Notes under the pieces: generated by a model
Seen by the model: the letters and a program-made list of their open reading frames with translations, nothing else
What the model was told of the DNA's origin: nothing
Database searches by the model: none
Shown: piece after piece, positions 53,723 through 64,000 of the stretch
Position numbering within the stretch: the stretch's first letter is position 1
Layout of the letters: each line of letters begins with the position of its first letter
Made by a program: the position numbers and the translations under genes
From: Bradyrhizobium sp. CCGUVB1N3
GTDB lineage: Bacteria; Pseudomonadota; Alphaproteobacteria; Rhizobiales; Xanthobacteraceae
Length of the DNA: 64,000 nucleotides
Assembly (NCBI RefSeq): GCF_024199925.1
Contig: NZ_JANADR010000001.1
Span: 8,559,501 to 8,623,500 of the forward strand
Reading direction: 5' to 3'

Positions 53723-56700
53723 GTGGAAGCCAACTATTGCGACCCATTCAATACGGGCGCCTGGATGCACCAGTACGCTGCCTTGCAAGAGCGGCAGCGG
53801 GCAAGTCGAGAAGCTGACAACGTGCCGGCGGATCAAGCGGGCTTTGAGCAGCAGCTGAGCGATCTGCACCTCAGATCCTCTGATGAGAGTTCCGCAGAAG
53901 GGAGCTCGCCTGATGCTGGTTCGCCGGTTGCTCGCCCCGCAGAGGCGCATGGAAGAATCCAGCGCACTGATGTCGGCGGTTCGATGCGGATGCCGTCACC
54001 ATTCAACACGCGGGATAACTGGCTCAACAACACGCGCTACAGCGTCGACCTGCCTCGTGCTCGTAGCTCGAGTGGCGACGCGCCGCCGTCTGACTTGCAG
54101 GACGGGCTGTTCAGCAGCACGCGCTATACGGCGCCATCGGAACTGCAGCCTGTAGCGCGCACGAAGAAGAAAAAAAGCCGGGGACTGTGGTCGCGCTTTA
54201 AGTCAGTGGTTGGTGGTAAAGCGTTTGCGGGAAGTCGCGGCAAAAAGTCGCCCAGCGGCTCGGCGTCGGACGTGGACATTTCAACAGAGTTTCAAGTGTA
54301 TTATGCCAAGCGCGGCCGCGAGATCGAGCCCTACGAGGATGACGAACAACTCATTTCCATTTTCAGGAGCGCAGCCGAGCGGGACCGCATGAACCCTCGC
54401 ACTGTCGCGAATATTGCAAGCCATCTGCGCAACTTGAGCGCTTATCTTCGCCAGAACGAGATGGCGCCAATGGCCGACCGGGTTAACAACGATTCGTTGG
54501 ATGCGGATGCGGCGAGATATGCTAGCACTAATCCGAGCATCATTGGCGCGTTGAGAAAGCTGCGGGCGGCCTGTGCCGGACAAACGATTGATTTCGCCAA
54601 GCGCGGCCGCGAGATCGAGCCCTACGAGGATGACGAACAACTCATTTCCATTTTCAGGAGCGCAGCCGAGCAGGACCGCGGAAACCCCTCCACTGTTCGG
54701 AATACGGTAGGCCACCTGCGCAACTTCGGCGCCTATCTTCGCCAGAACGAGATGACGCCAATGGCCGACCGGGTTAACGAAGAGTCGTTGGATGAAGATG
54801 CGGCGAGTTATGCTTGCACTAATCCGAACATCGTTGGCGCGTTAAGAAGGCTCCGGGCAGCCTATGCCGGACAACCAATCGATTTCACCAGACGCGGCCG
54901 CGAGCTCCAGCCCCACGAGGAAGACGAGCAACTCATTTCCATTTTCAGGAGCGCAGCCGATCGCGACGGCATGACCCCTGGCACTGTCACGAATATTGCA
55001 AGCCATCTGCGCAACTTGAGCGCCTATCTTCGTCAGAACGACAGGGCGCCAATGATCGGCCGGATTAACGATGGTTCGTTGGATGCGGATGTGGCGAGTT
55101 ATGGCAATCGGGATATCGCTGGCGCGTTGAGAAAGCTCCGGGCAGCCTACGCCGGACAACCAATCGATTTCAAACGCGGCCGCGGTGTCGTCGTGGGTCT
55201 TCACTCCGAAGACGCGGAGCTGCTGGGGAGGTTCGAGGCAGCGGTAAGGCGGGCTCAGGTTCCCACAGAGACCATCAAACGAAATCTGGGCCATCTTAAG
55301 AATCTTGCTAATTGGCTCTTTGAAAAGGACAAGGCCCCATTGGCCTCTCGGTTCCGCGGTGAGTCAATAAGCAACGATATCCTGGAGTATAGGGACAAAG
55401 GGGGCGACCCTTGGGACCGCTTCAGGTCGGCGCTAACTCATCTCCGAAGGCTCGGACCCGGTGAAGAAATCGAACAACTCGGGCCCGGCCCCCGCGTCAT
55501 GGGACCTCGCACGCTGGATCCTTATCCCGACGACGCGCGCCTCATCGAAGACGCGACCAGGCAAGCCTTACACGACCTTGGAAAATCGACCTCAAGGCAG
55601 AGGATGCCTACCAATAACCGGGCTAGCCGTCTTCGCGGGCTCAGTGACTGGCTCCGAAGGGAGCAAAGGGAGCCCATAGCTGGCCGGGTCAACGGCAGCG
55701 AGCGCCAGCAAAGTGAGCTGCAGAAAGATGCTCGGGACTACGCGGGAGCCACTAACGACTGGCACTTAAGGCGAGATTTGAACGAGCTTCGGAAGTACGA
55801 ACAACTCGTTGAGGCGAACCAGGCACTGGGGTTGCCCCCCCCCTGAGCAGGCGGATTGGCTGTGGGGACCTGCCGAGTCGCAAGCGGGAAGTTTTGATCA
55901 GGAGCAGCTCTGGCGGGAGGCGGAGCAAGCTGGAGGGCAGGCACCCGCCGGGTGGGACCATCCATGGTCGGGGCCGTCGTCGCAGTCCGATCAGCCTGCC
56001 GGGTCGCAGACGGTCAGCTACGATCAGGAGCAGCTTTGGCACGAGGCGGAGCAAGCTGGAGGGCAGGCACCCGCCGGGTGGGACCATCCATGGTCGGGGC
56101 CGTCGTCGCAGTCCGATCAGCGCGCCGGGTCGCAGACGGTCAGCTACGATCAGGAGCAGCTTTGGCACGAGGCGGACCAAGCTGGAGGGCAGGCACCCGC
56201 CGGGTGGGACCATCCATGGTCGGGGCCGTCGTCGCAGTCCGATCAGCCTGCCGGGTCGCAAACGGTCAGTTACGATCTAGCCGAAGCCGTATGGGCGATG
56301 CTTACCGGATTGGCAGGCCAGTCCTCAGCGCAGCCGTCGTCAGACTTCTTCCGCGGTGTTGGCTATCCCGTCAATTTGCCGTCCACCCCGCGGGAGCTGC
56401 GAGATGATGCTCATTATGCGCCGGCATTTCCGAGCACGACCTCCGATGCGTCGAAAGCGCCGGCCCCCGACCGCAGCGGGCGGGTGCTCGACACTAGGGA
56501 ATGGCTGGGTGACCAGCATATTCTGCGGGATTACGAACTGCTGATGCAGGACTTGCAGCGGAACAATCCGGACCTCGCCGCCCGGACGCGGTTGGTCGAT
56601 CCCCTCATCGCCCACTATCAATTGCGCCTGGGGCCTGCGAACGTGATGCTCGCCACCTTCCAGCGCATTGTAAATGTGAATGGTAACGATACAGCCGACT

Positions 56701-57053
56701 TTCTGTTCGTGCCAGTGAACGACGCCAGTGCTTCGGATCCTGTTCTCCGGGGCACCCACTGGTCGCTGCTGTTCGTTGATCGTCGCGATCGGGAGAGTCC
56801 AGTTGCCTATCACTACGACTCTAACCGGGGACAAAACGACGAGCGTGCAGCAATGTTCGCACAACGGCTGAGTGCTCGTCTGGAGCCGGTCCGCATGACC
56901 CAGCAGCGGAACGACTATGATTGCGGTGTCTTTGTGCTGGACGGTACGCGGGCGCTGGTTAGGCGATTGGCGCAAAGACGACGACCAGCCGTGCTGCATC
57001 TTGACAACCTCGTCGCCGACCGGCTGGCACTGCGAAACAGACTAAGGGGTTGA
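53723..57053 (+). CDS. nopD: NopD-like type III effector, SUMO protease (C48), interrupted at a poly-C tract
   Basis: The GTG at 53723 follows gaggag. The first frame (707 codons) has a variable N-terminus and three copies of a 94-97-residue repeat (RGREIEPYEDDEQLISIFRS), then stops at 55846 right after nine C. The overlapping frame contains 42-residue Gln/Ser/Trp-rich repeats and a C48 (Ulp1-like) protease domain: GTHWSLLFVD (His), YHYDSNRGQN (Asp) and QQRNDYDCGVFVLDG (Cys and oxyanion Gln). With eight C both frames would join into about 1,109 residues. Known NopD and XopD remove SUMO from plant proteins. As sequenced, the protease would not be made from the main start. Confidence 0.82.
54305..55174 (+). 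repeat. Three tandem protein repeats in nopD
   Basis: Units beginning with cgcggccgcgag at 54311, 54602 and 54893 are spaced by 291 bases (97 residues); the third runs 282 bases to a divergent fourth at 55175. Each has LISIFRSAA, HLRNxxAYLRQN and ALRxLRAA. They resemble core-binding (SAM-like) helical repeats in layout; function in the effector is unknown. Confidence 0.8.
55835..55843 (+). repeat. Poly-C tract (9 C) at the nopD frame break
   Basis: The run of nine C ends one frame (CCC CCC CCC TGA) and is read through in the other (CCC CCC CCT GAG). One C fewer would fuse the two halves of nopD. It is a typical contingency-type homopolymer, or a sequencing error site. Confidence 0.85.
55869..56279 (+). 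repeat. 126-base tandem repeats in nopD
   Basis: Units start at 55869, 55995, 56121 and 56247 (partial), period 126 bases. Units 2 and 3 are nearly identical at DNA level. Each encodes 42 residues with DQEQLWHEAEQAGGQAP and AGWDHPWSGPSSQSDQ. The near-identity indicates recent duplication. Confidence 0.88.
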
Positions 57054-57092
57054 CGTCAGCCTCTGCTGATAGAGCCGGTGGAGTGCGGCGCG

Positions 57093-57420
57093 GCACGAAG
57101 TTATCGGGGATCCCACGCTCGCCGACGCGATACTGGATCGTCTCGTCCATAACGGTCATCGCCTCCAGCTTGCCGGCGAGATCATGCGAAAACATAACGC
57201 CAAACCATCACCCTTGACGAGCAGCCAGGACGCTGACCCATCACCGCCTCGGCCGGAGGGGCTGCTCACGATCAGTAAAATGTGCACAGAAGCGGAAGGA
57301 GAAACACAACCCGCGCAACAAATCAGGGGGGCTTCCGCATATTTGGTGCAGGTCGTGGGATTCACGGAAGGCGCGAATAAGGTCAAAAGGTCGATATCGC
57401 AGATCAAAAGAAGCCGATGA
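57093..57420 (+). mobile_element. IS21-family IstB C-terminal remnant
   Basis: The frame reads [35 protein letters not shown], which is the C-terminus of the IS21 helper ATPase IstB. The ATPase motifs are missing. The frame then runs open to 57420 as a low-confidence tail. Confidence 0.65.
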
Positions 57421-57450
57421 GGCGCTCAGCTTTGTAGGGTTCTGGTCACA

Positions 57451-58170
57451 TCATTTCAGCGCAGCGAACGCCCGATCAAAGCGATAGTCTGGGATTCTGA
57501 TCCGCTCTTTTGTAGGGTCGAAGCGGGATTCCACCTGGTCTGTGAACGGGGTGATGTTCGCCAGGTCGCAGACGCGATCGACCGGCGTGCCACCGCCGAG
57601 TGCGGTATGCGGGCGGCGCCAATTCCAATGATGTTGCCATTCGGCAATCCGATCCTCGATGTCGGCGGCCTTCGGATCGACCGTTGACCAGAACTCCTCG
57701 AGGTCTGCCCTTTGAGTCCGTTCGACTTTGCCATTCAGATGCGGTGAGCGCGGCTTTATGGGACGGAACTTTATCGCCCGGTCCATCAGCGTTTGCTGCA
57801 CAGGCTCGGCAAAGAACTCGCGGCCGCGATCGGTCTGGATGCGCTGAATCGGAAACGGCGTCTCCTCAATGAGGCGCTCCAGGAAGTCCAGCGCGTTGGC
57901 CGCTGTGCGTCGGCGATAAACGCCCAGCACCTTGTAGCGAGAGCAATCGTCAATCGCCGTATACTGGTAAACGCCCGGCGCGATCTTGCAGACGTCCATC
58001 TGCACCCGGTCGCCGGGAACTGGCCGCGCGTAGCGCTTTGTGCCCTTCATCTTGCGGCGCGGCCGCTTCAGTACCGGCTCACCGTGGCGACACAACACGC
58101 GATGCAGCGTGTCGAGCGAGTGCGTGCCGCATACCGTGGCCGCACTGGCGCGATGGCCGGCATCCGAATC
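57451..58170 (-). mobile_element. IS481-family transposase, 5' truncated
   Basis: The minus frame has an IS481-type rve domain: VQMDVCKIAPGVYQYTAIDD (two Asp), IQRIQTDRGREFFAEPVQQT, then KPRSPHLNGKVERTQRADLE with the catalytic Glu, and NWRRPHTALGG near the end. The N-terminal helix-turn-helix is lost; upstream of about 58170 the frame reads unrelated sequence. It cannot be active. Confidence 0.8.
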
Positions 58171-58532
58171 GGTTAGTAACATTTTCCTACGCGTGGCGTG
58201 CCGCGGCACCGCTGTCCTGCTGATTCGATTTTCTTCTTGCTTCGGAAAATAGGAAGAAAGTAGAGAGACGCGAAGAACGAACTCGGCAAAGGCAGCTCGA
58301 CGGCCTACGCCGATCCACGAGCCAGGGCGATCAGATTTAGCGGCAAGGCAATGTCCTGCCCCTGTCCTCCAAAGGCGCTGGGCTAGTTCTCGCAGGCGGC
58401 GCCGCATTGTCCTTCGCTTCGATCTGAAGATCCACGGGGACGGCTACGAAGCAGTGCCTGTTCTACACGTATCGAATGCCATCTCGGCCCTTCGTTCTTG
58501 CGGCCCGAGAAAATCGAAGGAGACATCAGGGA
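58171..58532. other. Gene-free stretch before the chemoreceptor remnant
   Basis: Unrelated sequence remains in frame with the transposase fragment, but nothing is recognisable on either strand. Confidence 0.4.
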
Positions 58533-59451
58533 ATGTTCGGACTTTTCAAACAGGGTGAATTGGAGAAGGCTGCCGCCATTGACCGGTCGCAGGCCGTCAG
58601 CGAATTCCAGATGGACGGGACGGTCATTGCGGCCAACGAAAAATTCCTGAAAATGATGGGATACGCCCAGTCGGAGATCCAGGGCCACCATCACCGCATG
58701 TTCGTTGACGCAGATGAGCGAGACTCGAACCGCTATCGCGAGTTCTGGGCCCGGCTTAACCGCGGTGAATGCCTGGCCGCTGAATACGAGCGCGTCGCAA
58801 AAGGCGGCGCAAAGGTCTGGATACGGGCCTGCTATAATCCAATCTTCGATGCTACGGGACGGCCCTCGAAGGTCATCGCATTCGCAACCGACATCACCGC
58901 GCGGAAGATGCGCAGCATGGAGGATGCCAGCCAGGTCGCCGCCATCAACCGCTCGCAGGCCGTGGTCTCTTTCAAGCTCGACGGGACGATCGTACGCGCG
59001 AACGAACACTTCCTCCGCGCCATGGGACACACGCTCGCCGAAATCGAAGGCGGGCACCACAGCATGTTCGTCGATCCGGCCGAGCGCGATTGCGCCAGCT
59101 ACCAGGAATTCTGGACACGGCTCAACCGCGGCGAATGCCAGGCCGGGCAATTTCCGGCGAATTGCCAAGGGCGGCCGGGAAGTATGGATGCTGGCAACCT
59201 ACAATCCCGTTCTCGACGAAAAGGGGACGCCTTTTGCGGTGGTGACATTCGCCACCGATGTGACCAACCAGAAGCTAGAGGCGATTGATACGTCCGGACA
59301 GATCGAGGCGATCGGCAGGTCGCAGGCCGTCATCGAGTTCGGCATGGATGGCATGATCATCACCGCCAACGCGAACTTTCTCAAAGCGGTGGGTTATTCG
59401 CTACCCGCATTTATCGAGGCGGGTTCAATCCACTGTGAAGCGAGCCCATAG
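58533..59451 (+). pseudogene. PAS-domain chemoreceptor fragment, frameshifted and truncated
   Basis: From the ATG at 58533 two PAS domains are read (AVSEFQMDGTVIAANEKFLK, VVSFKLDGTIVRANEHFLRA), each with GHHHRMFVD- or GHHSMFVD-like loops. Near 59153 one extra C in ttccgg breaks the frame; a shifted frame continues RRIAKGGREVWMLATYNPVL and starts a third PAS (VIEFGMDGMIITANANFLKA). It ends near 59405 without any methyl-accepting signalling domain. Bradyrhizobial chemoreceptors with PAS triplets have this layout. Confidence 0.75.
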
Positions 59452-59647
59452 CTTCGGAATTAATCGGGTCTGCGGGAGCTTGTGCTTCGTATATCGTTGG
59501 GCAGTTAGTACACCTCAAGGTTCGGTGCTGGAACCCCGGTCTTCCCGGTACAACCCTGAGAACTTCCGCCTTGCCTCCGCACCTCGGGCAGCGGGGCCAC
59601 ATCGTCTCGCGGGGTGAAAGCTTGTTAGTGAGCTGCGCGTCGAGCAT
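59411..59647 (-). CDS. Small zinc-ribbon protein
   Basis: The 78-residue protein has CPRCGGKAEVLRV and TLRCTNCPTIYE, a CxxC-CxxC zinc ribbon. MLDAQLTNKLSPRETMWPRC starts it. Proteins of this type are common in bradyrhizobia; none has a known role. Its last codons overlap the end of the chemoreceptor remnant, so its C-terminus may be altered by the junction. Confidence 0.6.
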   Translation of the reverse strand: MLDAQLTNKLSPRETMWPRCPRCGGKAEVLRVVPGRPGFQHRTLRCTNCPTIYEAQAPADPINSEAMGSLHSGLNPPR

Positions 59648-59809
59648 GCGACGCTCCCTTCTGCTGTGAGGGCGGGAGCACAACACTCTCCGTCACCGAT
59701 AAAGGCCACGGGCGGCGCGGTGATGACGGCAGCCTACGCCCAACGTACGCACCGCGTTTAGCAAAAAAGATACATAAAAACCCGGCGAAAGGTGCCAACT
59801 GCGGCAGCG

Positions 59810-60010
59810 TCAATGCCTTGTCTGGTCCATTTCGAACGTGAACTTAGCCTTGCAGCACCGGGCCGTTGTCATCTCGGACTTCGATGGCCATTCGGTGCCG
59901 TGGGGAGCTGTCGCCGTTACCCCTGACTGCGTTCTTTGCCATGTCTACCAATGAGCGAGCAGCTTCTTCCTGTACGGATTCAATGTCGGGGAGTTCTATC
60001 CCTTCAAGGC
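59810..60010 (-). pseudogene. DUF6894-type protein, frameshifted
   Basis: The minus strand reads EGIELPDIESVQEEAARSLV, DMAKNAVRGNGD, MAIEVRDDNGPVLQ, the DUF6894 pattern. One extra A near 59858 then gives a stop; the shifted frame reads AKFTFEMDQTRH to 59810. The N-terminal strand with the family's YYFDV is missing. It follows rpsU on the same strand. Confidence 0.6.
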
Positions 60011-60023
60011 GCAGCCGAATTGG

Positions 60024-60311
60024 TTATGGTTGTTTGGGGTTCGTAGCTGCGACGCTCGGGAGCGCGCGGGTCGGACGCTTATCATTGGGTTTCTTGACTG
60101 GGGCGGCAATCAATCCCTCTCGAATAGCCTGTTTCCGGGCCAGCTTGCGAGCGCGGCGAATCGCCTCGGACTTTTGGCGGGCCGCTTTTTCCGAGGGCTT
60201 CTCATAGAAGCTCGCCCGCTTCATTTCTCTGAACACGCCTTCGCGTTGCATTTTCTTTTTCAGAACTCGAAGTGCCTGCTCGACATTATTGTCGCGAACC
60301 AAGACTTGCAT
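60024..60311 (-). CDS. rpsU: Ribosomal protein bS21
   Basis: The 95-residue product starts [20 protein letters not shown], then [20 protein letters not shown] and a basic tail, as in alphaproteobacterial bS21. aggag lies eight bases before the ATG. bS21 binds the 30S platform near the anti-Shine-Dalgarno. Bradyrhizobia have more than one rpsU; this one lies among IS debris and may be an accessory copy on the island. Confidence 0.9.
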   Translation of the reverse strand: MQVLVRDNNVEQALRVLKKKMQREGVFREMKRASFYEKPSEKAARQKSEAIRRARKLARKQAIREGLIAAPVKKPNDKRPTRALPSVAATNPKQP

Positions 60312-60469
60312 TCGTCAGAACTCCTAGTTCGCTGCACCATGTCTGAAAAGACGCAGCCTGCGACGCAGAGCGCCGCGACAACTTAAGTGGCCGACTGTCA
60401 TATGGTTCCCCGCCGACTACGTCAATCCAGAAGAGAGAAACTAAATCGGACTACGCGCGTCGTAAGCAG

Positions 60470-60690
60470 ATGGAAATCCATCTTGTTCGAGTCACGACCG
60501 ATGACGCAGAGCGCCGGATTTGGCTGGCTGCCACGCCGCGTGAGGAGGCCGTGGATCGTGTCCTCGACGCAACTCCCGAGGGCTGGACAGCAACTCTGAT
60601 TGAAGAAGGGCTGAGCGGAGAAGAGTCTGCGAACCTCGCCATGCCCCCCGGGAGAAGTCAGAGAGATGCCTTCGAAAACGCGCCTGTCCT
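60470..60690 (+). CDS. Small conserved protein with altered C-terminus
   Basis: The product starts MEIHLVRVTTDDAERRIWLA, then EEAVDRVLDATPEGWTATLI. I recognise it as a short bradyrhizobial protein that normally ends MxPGEVRE-like. Here a run of six C at 60644-60649 may hold one extra base, since the shifted frame gives MPPGEVREM. As sequenced the frame continues to 60766. Function unknown. Confidence 0.5.
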
Positions 60691-61046
60691 AGGACGGTAT
60701 CATCCGATCACGCTTGGCCGCTCCCGAGGGCCGCCCTCCCTAACATGCCGATCGAATGTCTGTTGAGGGTCATGTGTGGACGACGCCCGCGTTGCAAGAA
60801 GAATCTGACGTTCGGCTTGCGGTCGGGTGCAAGTCATGTGTCCGGCCTGTTTGCGCGGCAGTATGACCGCTGGCCCTGATGTAGTCCGCGGATCGGGTCC
60901 CAATCATTTTCACGGGCTTTATGCCCATGACCCAGAAGCGGGTTGTCCCAATCGACGGCTCGACCGTTTCGCATCACGTCATCATCACCCTCGCAATTCG
61001 ATTGTCTTGCTCCGCCGTCGCCTCACGCTCCCATTGCCAAGCCTCT
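60691..61046. other. Gene-free stretch before the IS1111-type element
   Basis: No recognisable gene; short frames only. Confidence 0.4.
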
Positions 61047-62078
61047 TCAGGCGGTTGCAGCGAGCTCCGGCGCTCGATAGCGTCCTCCTTTGGCCATGAT
61101 CGCCCAAGCGATGCGCGCCATCTTGTTGGCAACGGCAACGGCGACGAGCTTGGCCGGCTTCCTGGCCAGTAGCCTCATGACCCAGGGATGCTTTTGCGGA
61201 TGCCGCCGGGCGTGTTGAACAACGGCTGTTGCACCGATGACGAGCAACCGTCGAAGATAGCGATCTCCCTGCTTGGAGATGCCGCCGAGCCGCTCCTTGC
61301 CACCCGTCGAGTGCTGCCGCGGCACAAGTCCGATCCATGCGGCAAAATCCCGACCGGATTTGAAGCCACTCGGGTCTGAGACAGTGGAAGCGATGGCCGT
61401 AGCCCCGATCACGCCTATCCCAGGCACGGTCTCGAGGCGGCAGCTCATGTCGTTGGCACGATGATGGGTGTGAATTGCGCGATCCAGAGCCCCGATCTGC
61501 GATTCCAGAGCAGCGAGTTGATCGACAATGGCCTGCAGCGCCTGTTTCATCGCGGATGGAAGGGCTTCGCGATTGCTCTCGTCTGTGATGATCGCGGCAA
61601 GCTGCGCGAGACCTTCGCGTCCCATCTCGGCCACCAGGCCGAACTCGGCAAGGTGGGCTCGGAGCGCATTGATCAGCTGCGTGCGCTGGCGGATTAAAAG
61701 ATCACGCGTTCGATGCAACATCAGCAAGGCTTGCTGATCGGCCGACTTGATCGGCACGAACCGCATCGATGGGCGTGTCACGGCCTCGCAGATGGCGGCT
61801 GCGTCGGCAGCATCGTTTTTCGACCGTTTGACATAGCCCTTCACGTAGCTCGGCGGCATCAGACGCACGGTGTGACCGAGCTTGGAGACTTCACGCGCCC
61901 AATGATGGGCGGTTCCGCAGGCCTCCATACCGACCAGGCAAGCAGGAATCTTCCTAAGGAAATCGATGACCTGCTTGCGCCGCAACTGACGGGTGATGAC
62001 GACCTTGCCCGCGCTATCCACGCCGTGCACTTGGAACACGTTCTTGGCGAGATCAATGCCAATGTTGCTTACCTGCAT
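61047..62078 (-). mobile_element. IS110/IS1111-type transposase
   Basis: The 343-residue transposase starts MQVSNIGIDLAKNVFQVHGV with the first RuvC-like Asp, has VGMEACGTAHHWAREVSKLG and KRSKNDAADAAAICEAVTRP, and the C-terminal VPGIGVIGATAIASTVSDPS, FAAWIGLVPRQHSTGGKERL. It is intact. The ATG at 62078 follows gaggggg. Elements of this group often insert in specific palindromic sites; the ends cannot be placed here. Confidence 0.9.
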
Positions 62079-62111
62079 GCGGACGCCCCCCTCCGGTGAT
62101 TTGTTGTTCAA

Positions 62112-63107
62112 CGATCACCCTTTTGGCACATTCGATGCCGGGAGCGGGCGTCGTCCACCACATCATTTTCGACGGATACAGCGGGGGCGTCGGCAGGTTG
62201 ATGTCCGCTTCTGCCCGCAAGCGCCGAACCGGGGCCGGGCCAGAAGCGTTGCGTTTGGATGCGCAAGAGCGCCATGACCGGCGCTTTGCCTTGCGGTTGA
62301 TATGCGAGCTCGTGCAGGTGCTTCCGTGGGGATGCGATGGTGCTGAACTCCTCGTGGAAGACAGCCTGCCTCTCTGGAAATATGACGGGATCACGGCGAT
62401 GGTCTCGGATGATGACGATCTTTGAGATAAGAAGATGGGCCGACGACCGCGCCCTGTGATGGAGGCTGTTGCGGCGGGGAGGGAAGCGTGCGCCTTCCAA
62501 AAGCCAATCGAACGAGCGCGAGTTGCTTGCGGCACGTTGCCGAGGATGGTGCAAACCGGCGGGAATGAAACACATGGCGCGGCTTAAATGGAGGAGCACG
62601 CTTCTCATCTCGGGCGCGTCCACCATGCGCAGCGGGCTCTATGAGCTGCGCTCACCGAGTCTCACGCCTCGGCCCGTCGGGTCACGATCGCCTCGCGCAA
62701 GACATAAGGTGCGCCTCGCCGGGGACACCCGCAGGAGGGGCTCGCCTTCCACCTACTCCGAGGCTTCGGAGGACAGGTCGGCGATCGCTATCGCTGCCCA
62801 TCCTGTCGGGTGCCCGTCGGGGTTGGAACGTCAAGTACCAAATCTGATCTGATTATCGCATTGTGGCTGTGCCTTCCGAACCTACCTTTGACGTCAAAGC
62901 TATCCGGCGATCGCGCTTCTCTTCGAGGTCGGGATCCCCGCCTCATGATGATGTTCGTGAAGAAGTGGCGGGACCATCTCAGGGACGCAGTCACGGAGCG
63001 ATCGGCTCGCGCTGCAGACCGGTTATCACCCTCGCCATTCCTCGTCCTACCGGACTCCTTGACAGCCTTTCGGCCGTGTTCTGCTGATCAGTTCATTCAT
63101 TCGGGTG
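62112..63107. other. About 1 kb between IS elements, no recognised gene
   Basis: A frame ending RRFALRLICELVQVLPWGCD, LWKYDGITAMVSDDDD at 62425 (plus) and a minus frame with KIVIIRDHRRDPVIFPERQ overlap; neither is recognised. The rest has no convincing protein. Confidence 0.4.
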
Positions 63108-64000
63108 TCAGGCTGCCGCTGTGGCCTCCGATCTCTCCCACCGGAAGTCGCTGCCGTCGCACCACATACGGTGCAGGATGACGGATATCTTGCGAGCCAC
63201 CGCGACCAGCGCATTTTTCATGGAGCTGCGCTTGGCGATGCGGATTCCCCATGCCTTTAGCGAGCACCAACGTCTGGTGTTGACCATCAATGAGTGCGCG
63301 GCTTCAAAGAGATGCTCTCGAGCGAAGGCATCGCCGCATCGGGTGATGCGCCCGTTGTAATCGACCTCTCCGGATGCGTATTTGCCTGGGGTCAGTCCAA
63401 GATGGACGCCAACATGCCGTGATTTACGGAAGCGGCCTGGGTTGTCGATGGTCGTCTTGAATGCCAAAGCTGTCAGGGGGCCAACGCCAGGAACCGTCAT
63501 GAACCGGCGGCAAATAGCATCGTTCCGAACCAGGCGCCCAATCAGGCGCGTCAACACGCGTGCCTGCTCGCCGAGCATGCGTCGGGCCTCGAGCAATGGA
63601 ACGACGAGAGCCTGTAAATCTCCGTCAGCCACGATCAGCTCGCGTACACGTTCTTCAAAGCGGCTTTGGCCGATAAGGCCCACTTTGAACCCGAAGGTTC
63701 GAAGTGCCGCCCGAATATGATTGTTGAGGTCGCGTTGCTTGTCGAGCAGGCACCGACGACTGCCCATCAATGCTCGTAGCTTTTGGCTGTCTTCTGATTT
63801 GATGTGAACCGCCTTAAACCATCCTGTTCGCATCATTTGCGCGAGCGCGCGAGCATCGTTGCGGTCCGTCTTGATAGTTTGAGCTTGCATCACGCTCTTT
63901 GCGTGCCGGGTCTCAACACAAATGACCGGCAATCCGCCTTCCGAAAGACCCTTGTGCAGCCAGGAAGAACATTGACCGGCTTCCAGCCCAACGCGCTGCA
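63108..64000 (-). mobile_element. IS110-family transposase, 5' end outside the window
   Basis: The minus frame is open to the window edge. It contains VICVETRHAKSVMQAQTIKT, DRNDARALAQMMRTGWFKAV, FMTVPGVGPLTALAFKTTID, VGVHLGLTPGKYASGEVDYN, all typical of IS110 transposases. It differs from the two other IS110 members in the window, so it is a third, distinct element. The stop is at 63108. The N-terminal first Asp motif lies beyond the window. Confidence 0.88.

Noticed and set aside
53806..53818. tts-box-like GTCAGCTTCTCGA on the minus strand inside nopD
   Set aside because: It is within coding sequence near the start of nopD, points the wrong way and lacks the second half of the motif; probably chance.
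55869..56279. Regularly spaced repeats that might suggest a CRISPR array
   Set aside because: The 126-base period is in frame and encodes a protein repeat with no unique spacers.
58383..59168. 261-codon minus-strand open frame opposite the chemoreceptor
   Set aside because: It lies opposite convincing PAS domains and mirrors their periodicity.
1..64000. Search by eye for tRNA genes, rRNA, CRISPR arrays and nod boxes
   Set aside because: I found no convincing example; a tRNA scan and CRISPR finder would be needed to exclude them firmly.

Overview
The window reads as part of a symbiosis island or integrative element of a Bradyrhizobium-like alphaproteobacterium. The supporting signs are an IncP/Ti-type trb conjugation cluster, type III effector genes preceded by sequences resembling tts boxes (TtsI sites), a NopD-type SUMO protease gene, a DUF1521 (NopE-type) fragment, several small genes typical of bradyrhizobia, and many IS elements and broken genes. 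All identifications were made by eye from sequence; no database search was possible.

Layout. 1-7.6 kb: the end of a trb operon (trbL tail, trbF, trbG, trbI, DUF2274), then a hydrolase, a displaced CopG-type conjugation gene and an MFS transporter, then a second decayed trbI-tail/DUF2274 copy and a LysR regulator. 8.5-20.5 kb: accessory genes in various states of decay: a DUF3102 protein, a frameshifted chorismate mutase beside a P-loop kinase-like gene, a GlxA-type regulator divergent from a nitrilase/PPOX/metallo-hydrolase cluster that is cut at its end, a second-copy IHF beta gene, an ssuCBA-like transporter with truncated ssuA, and a truncated DUF1521 effector with a tts box. 20.5-24 kb: IS3 debris, IS110 and IS5-like elements.

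24-45 kb is a defence-island-like block: AbiE toxin-antitoxin, HEPN-like proteins, a Septu-like ATPase/HNH pair whose HNH 3' end lies in an IS terminal repeat, a DUF3800 protein, a decayed nuclease-NACHT-repeat gene, an LA2681-type HEPN protein, and a compact four-gene operon (39.3-42.8 kb) with an NdpA-like protein, a RelA/SpoT synthetase domain, a HEPN-like protein and a protein whose N-terminus resembles ribosomal L7/L12. I consider this operon the best candidate for an undescribed system. Much of the block (31.3-50.0 kb) lies between two copies of one small module: an excisionase-like gene divergent from a gene starting MKVxTIGKRLVP.

45-49 kb carries a DyP peroxidase, a small companion protein, a cyclooxygenase-like haem peroxidase and a patatin fragment, which together suggest oxidised-lipid chemistry. 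50-57 kb holds a two-barrel outer membrane protein, a pentanucleotide repeat tract, and a large NopD-like effector gene interrupted at a run of nine C. 57-64 kb is IS debris (IS21, IS481), a frameshifted chemoreceptor, rpsU, and two IS110-family elements, the last running off the window edge.
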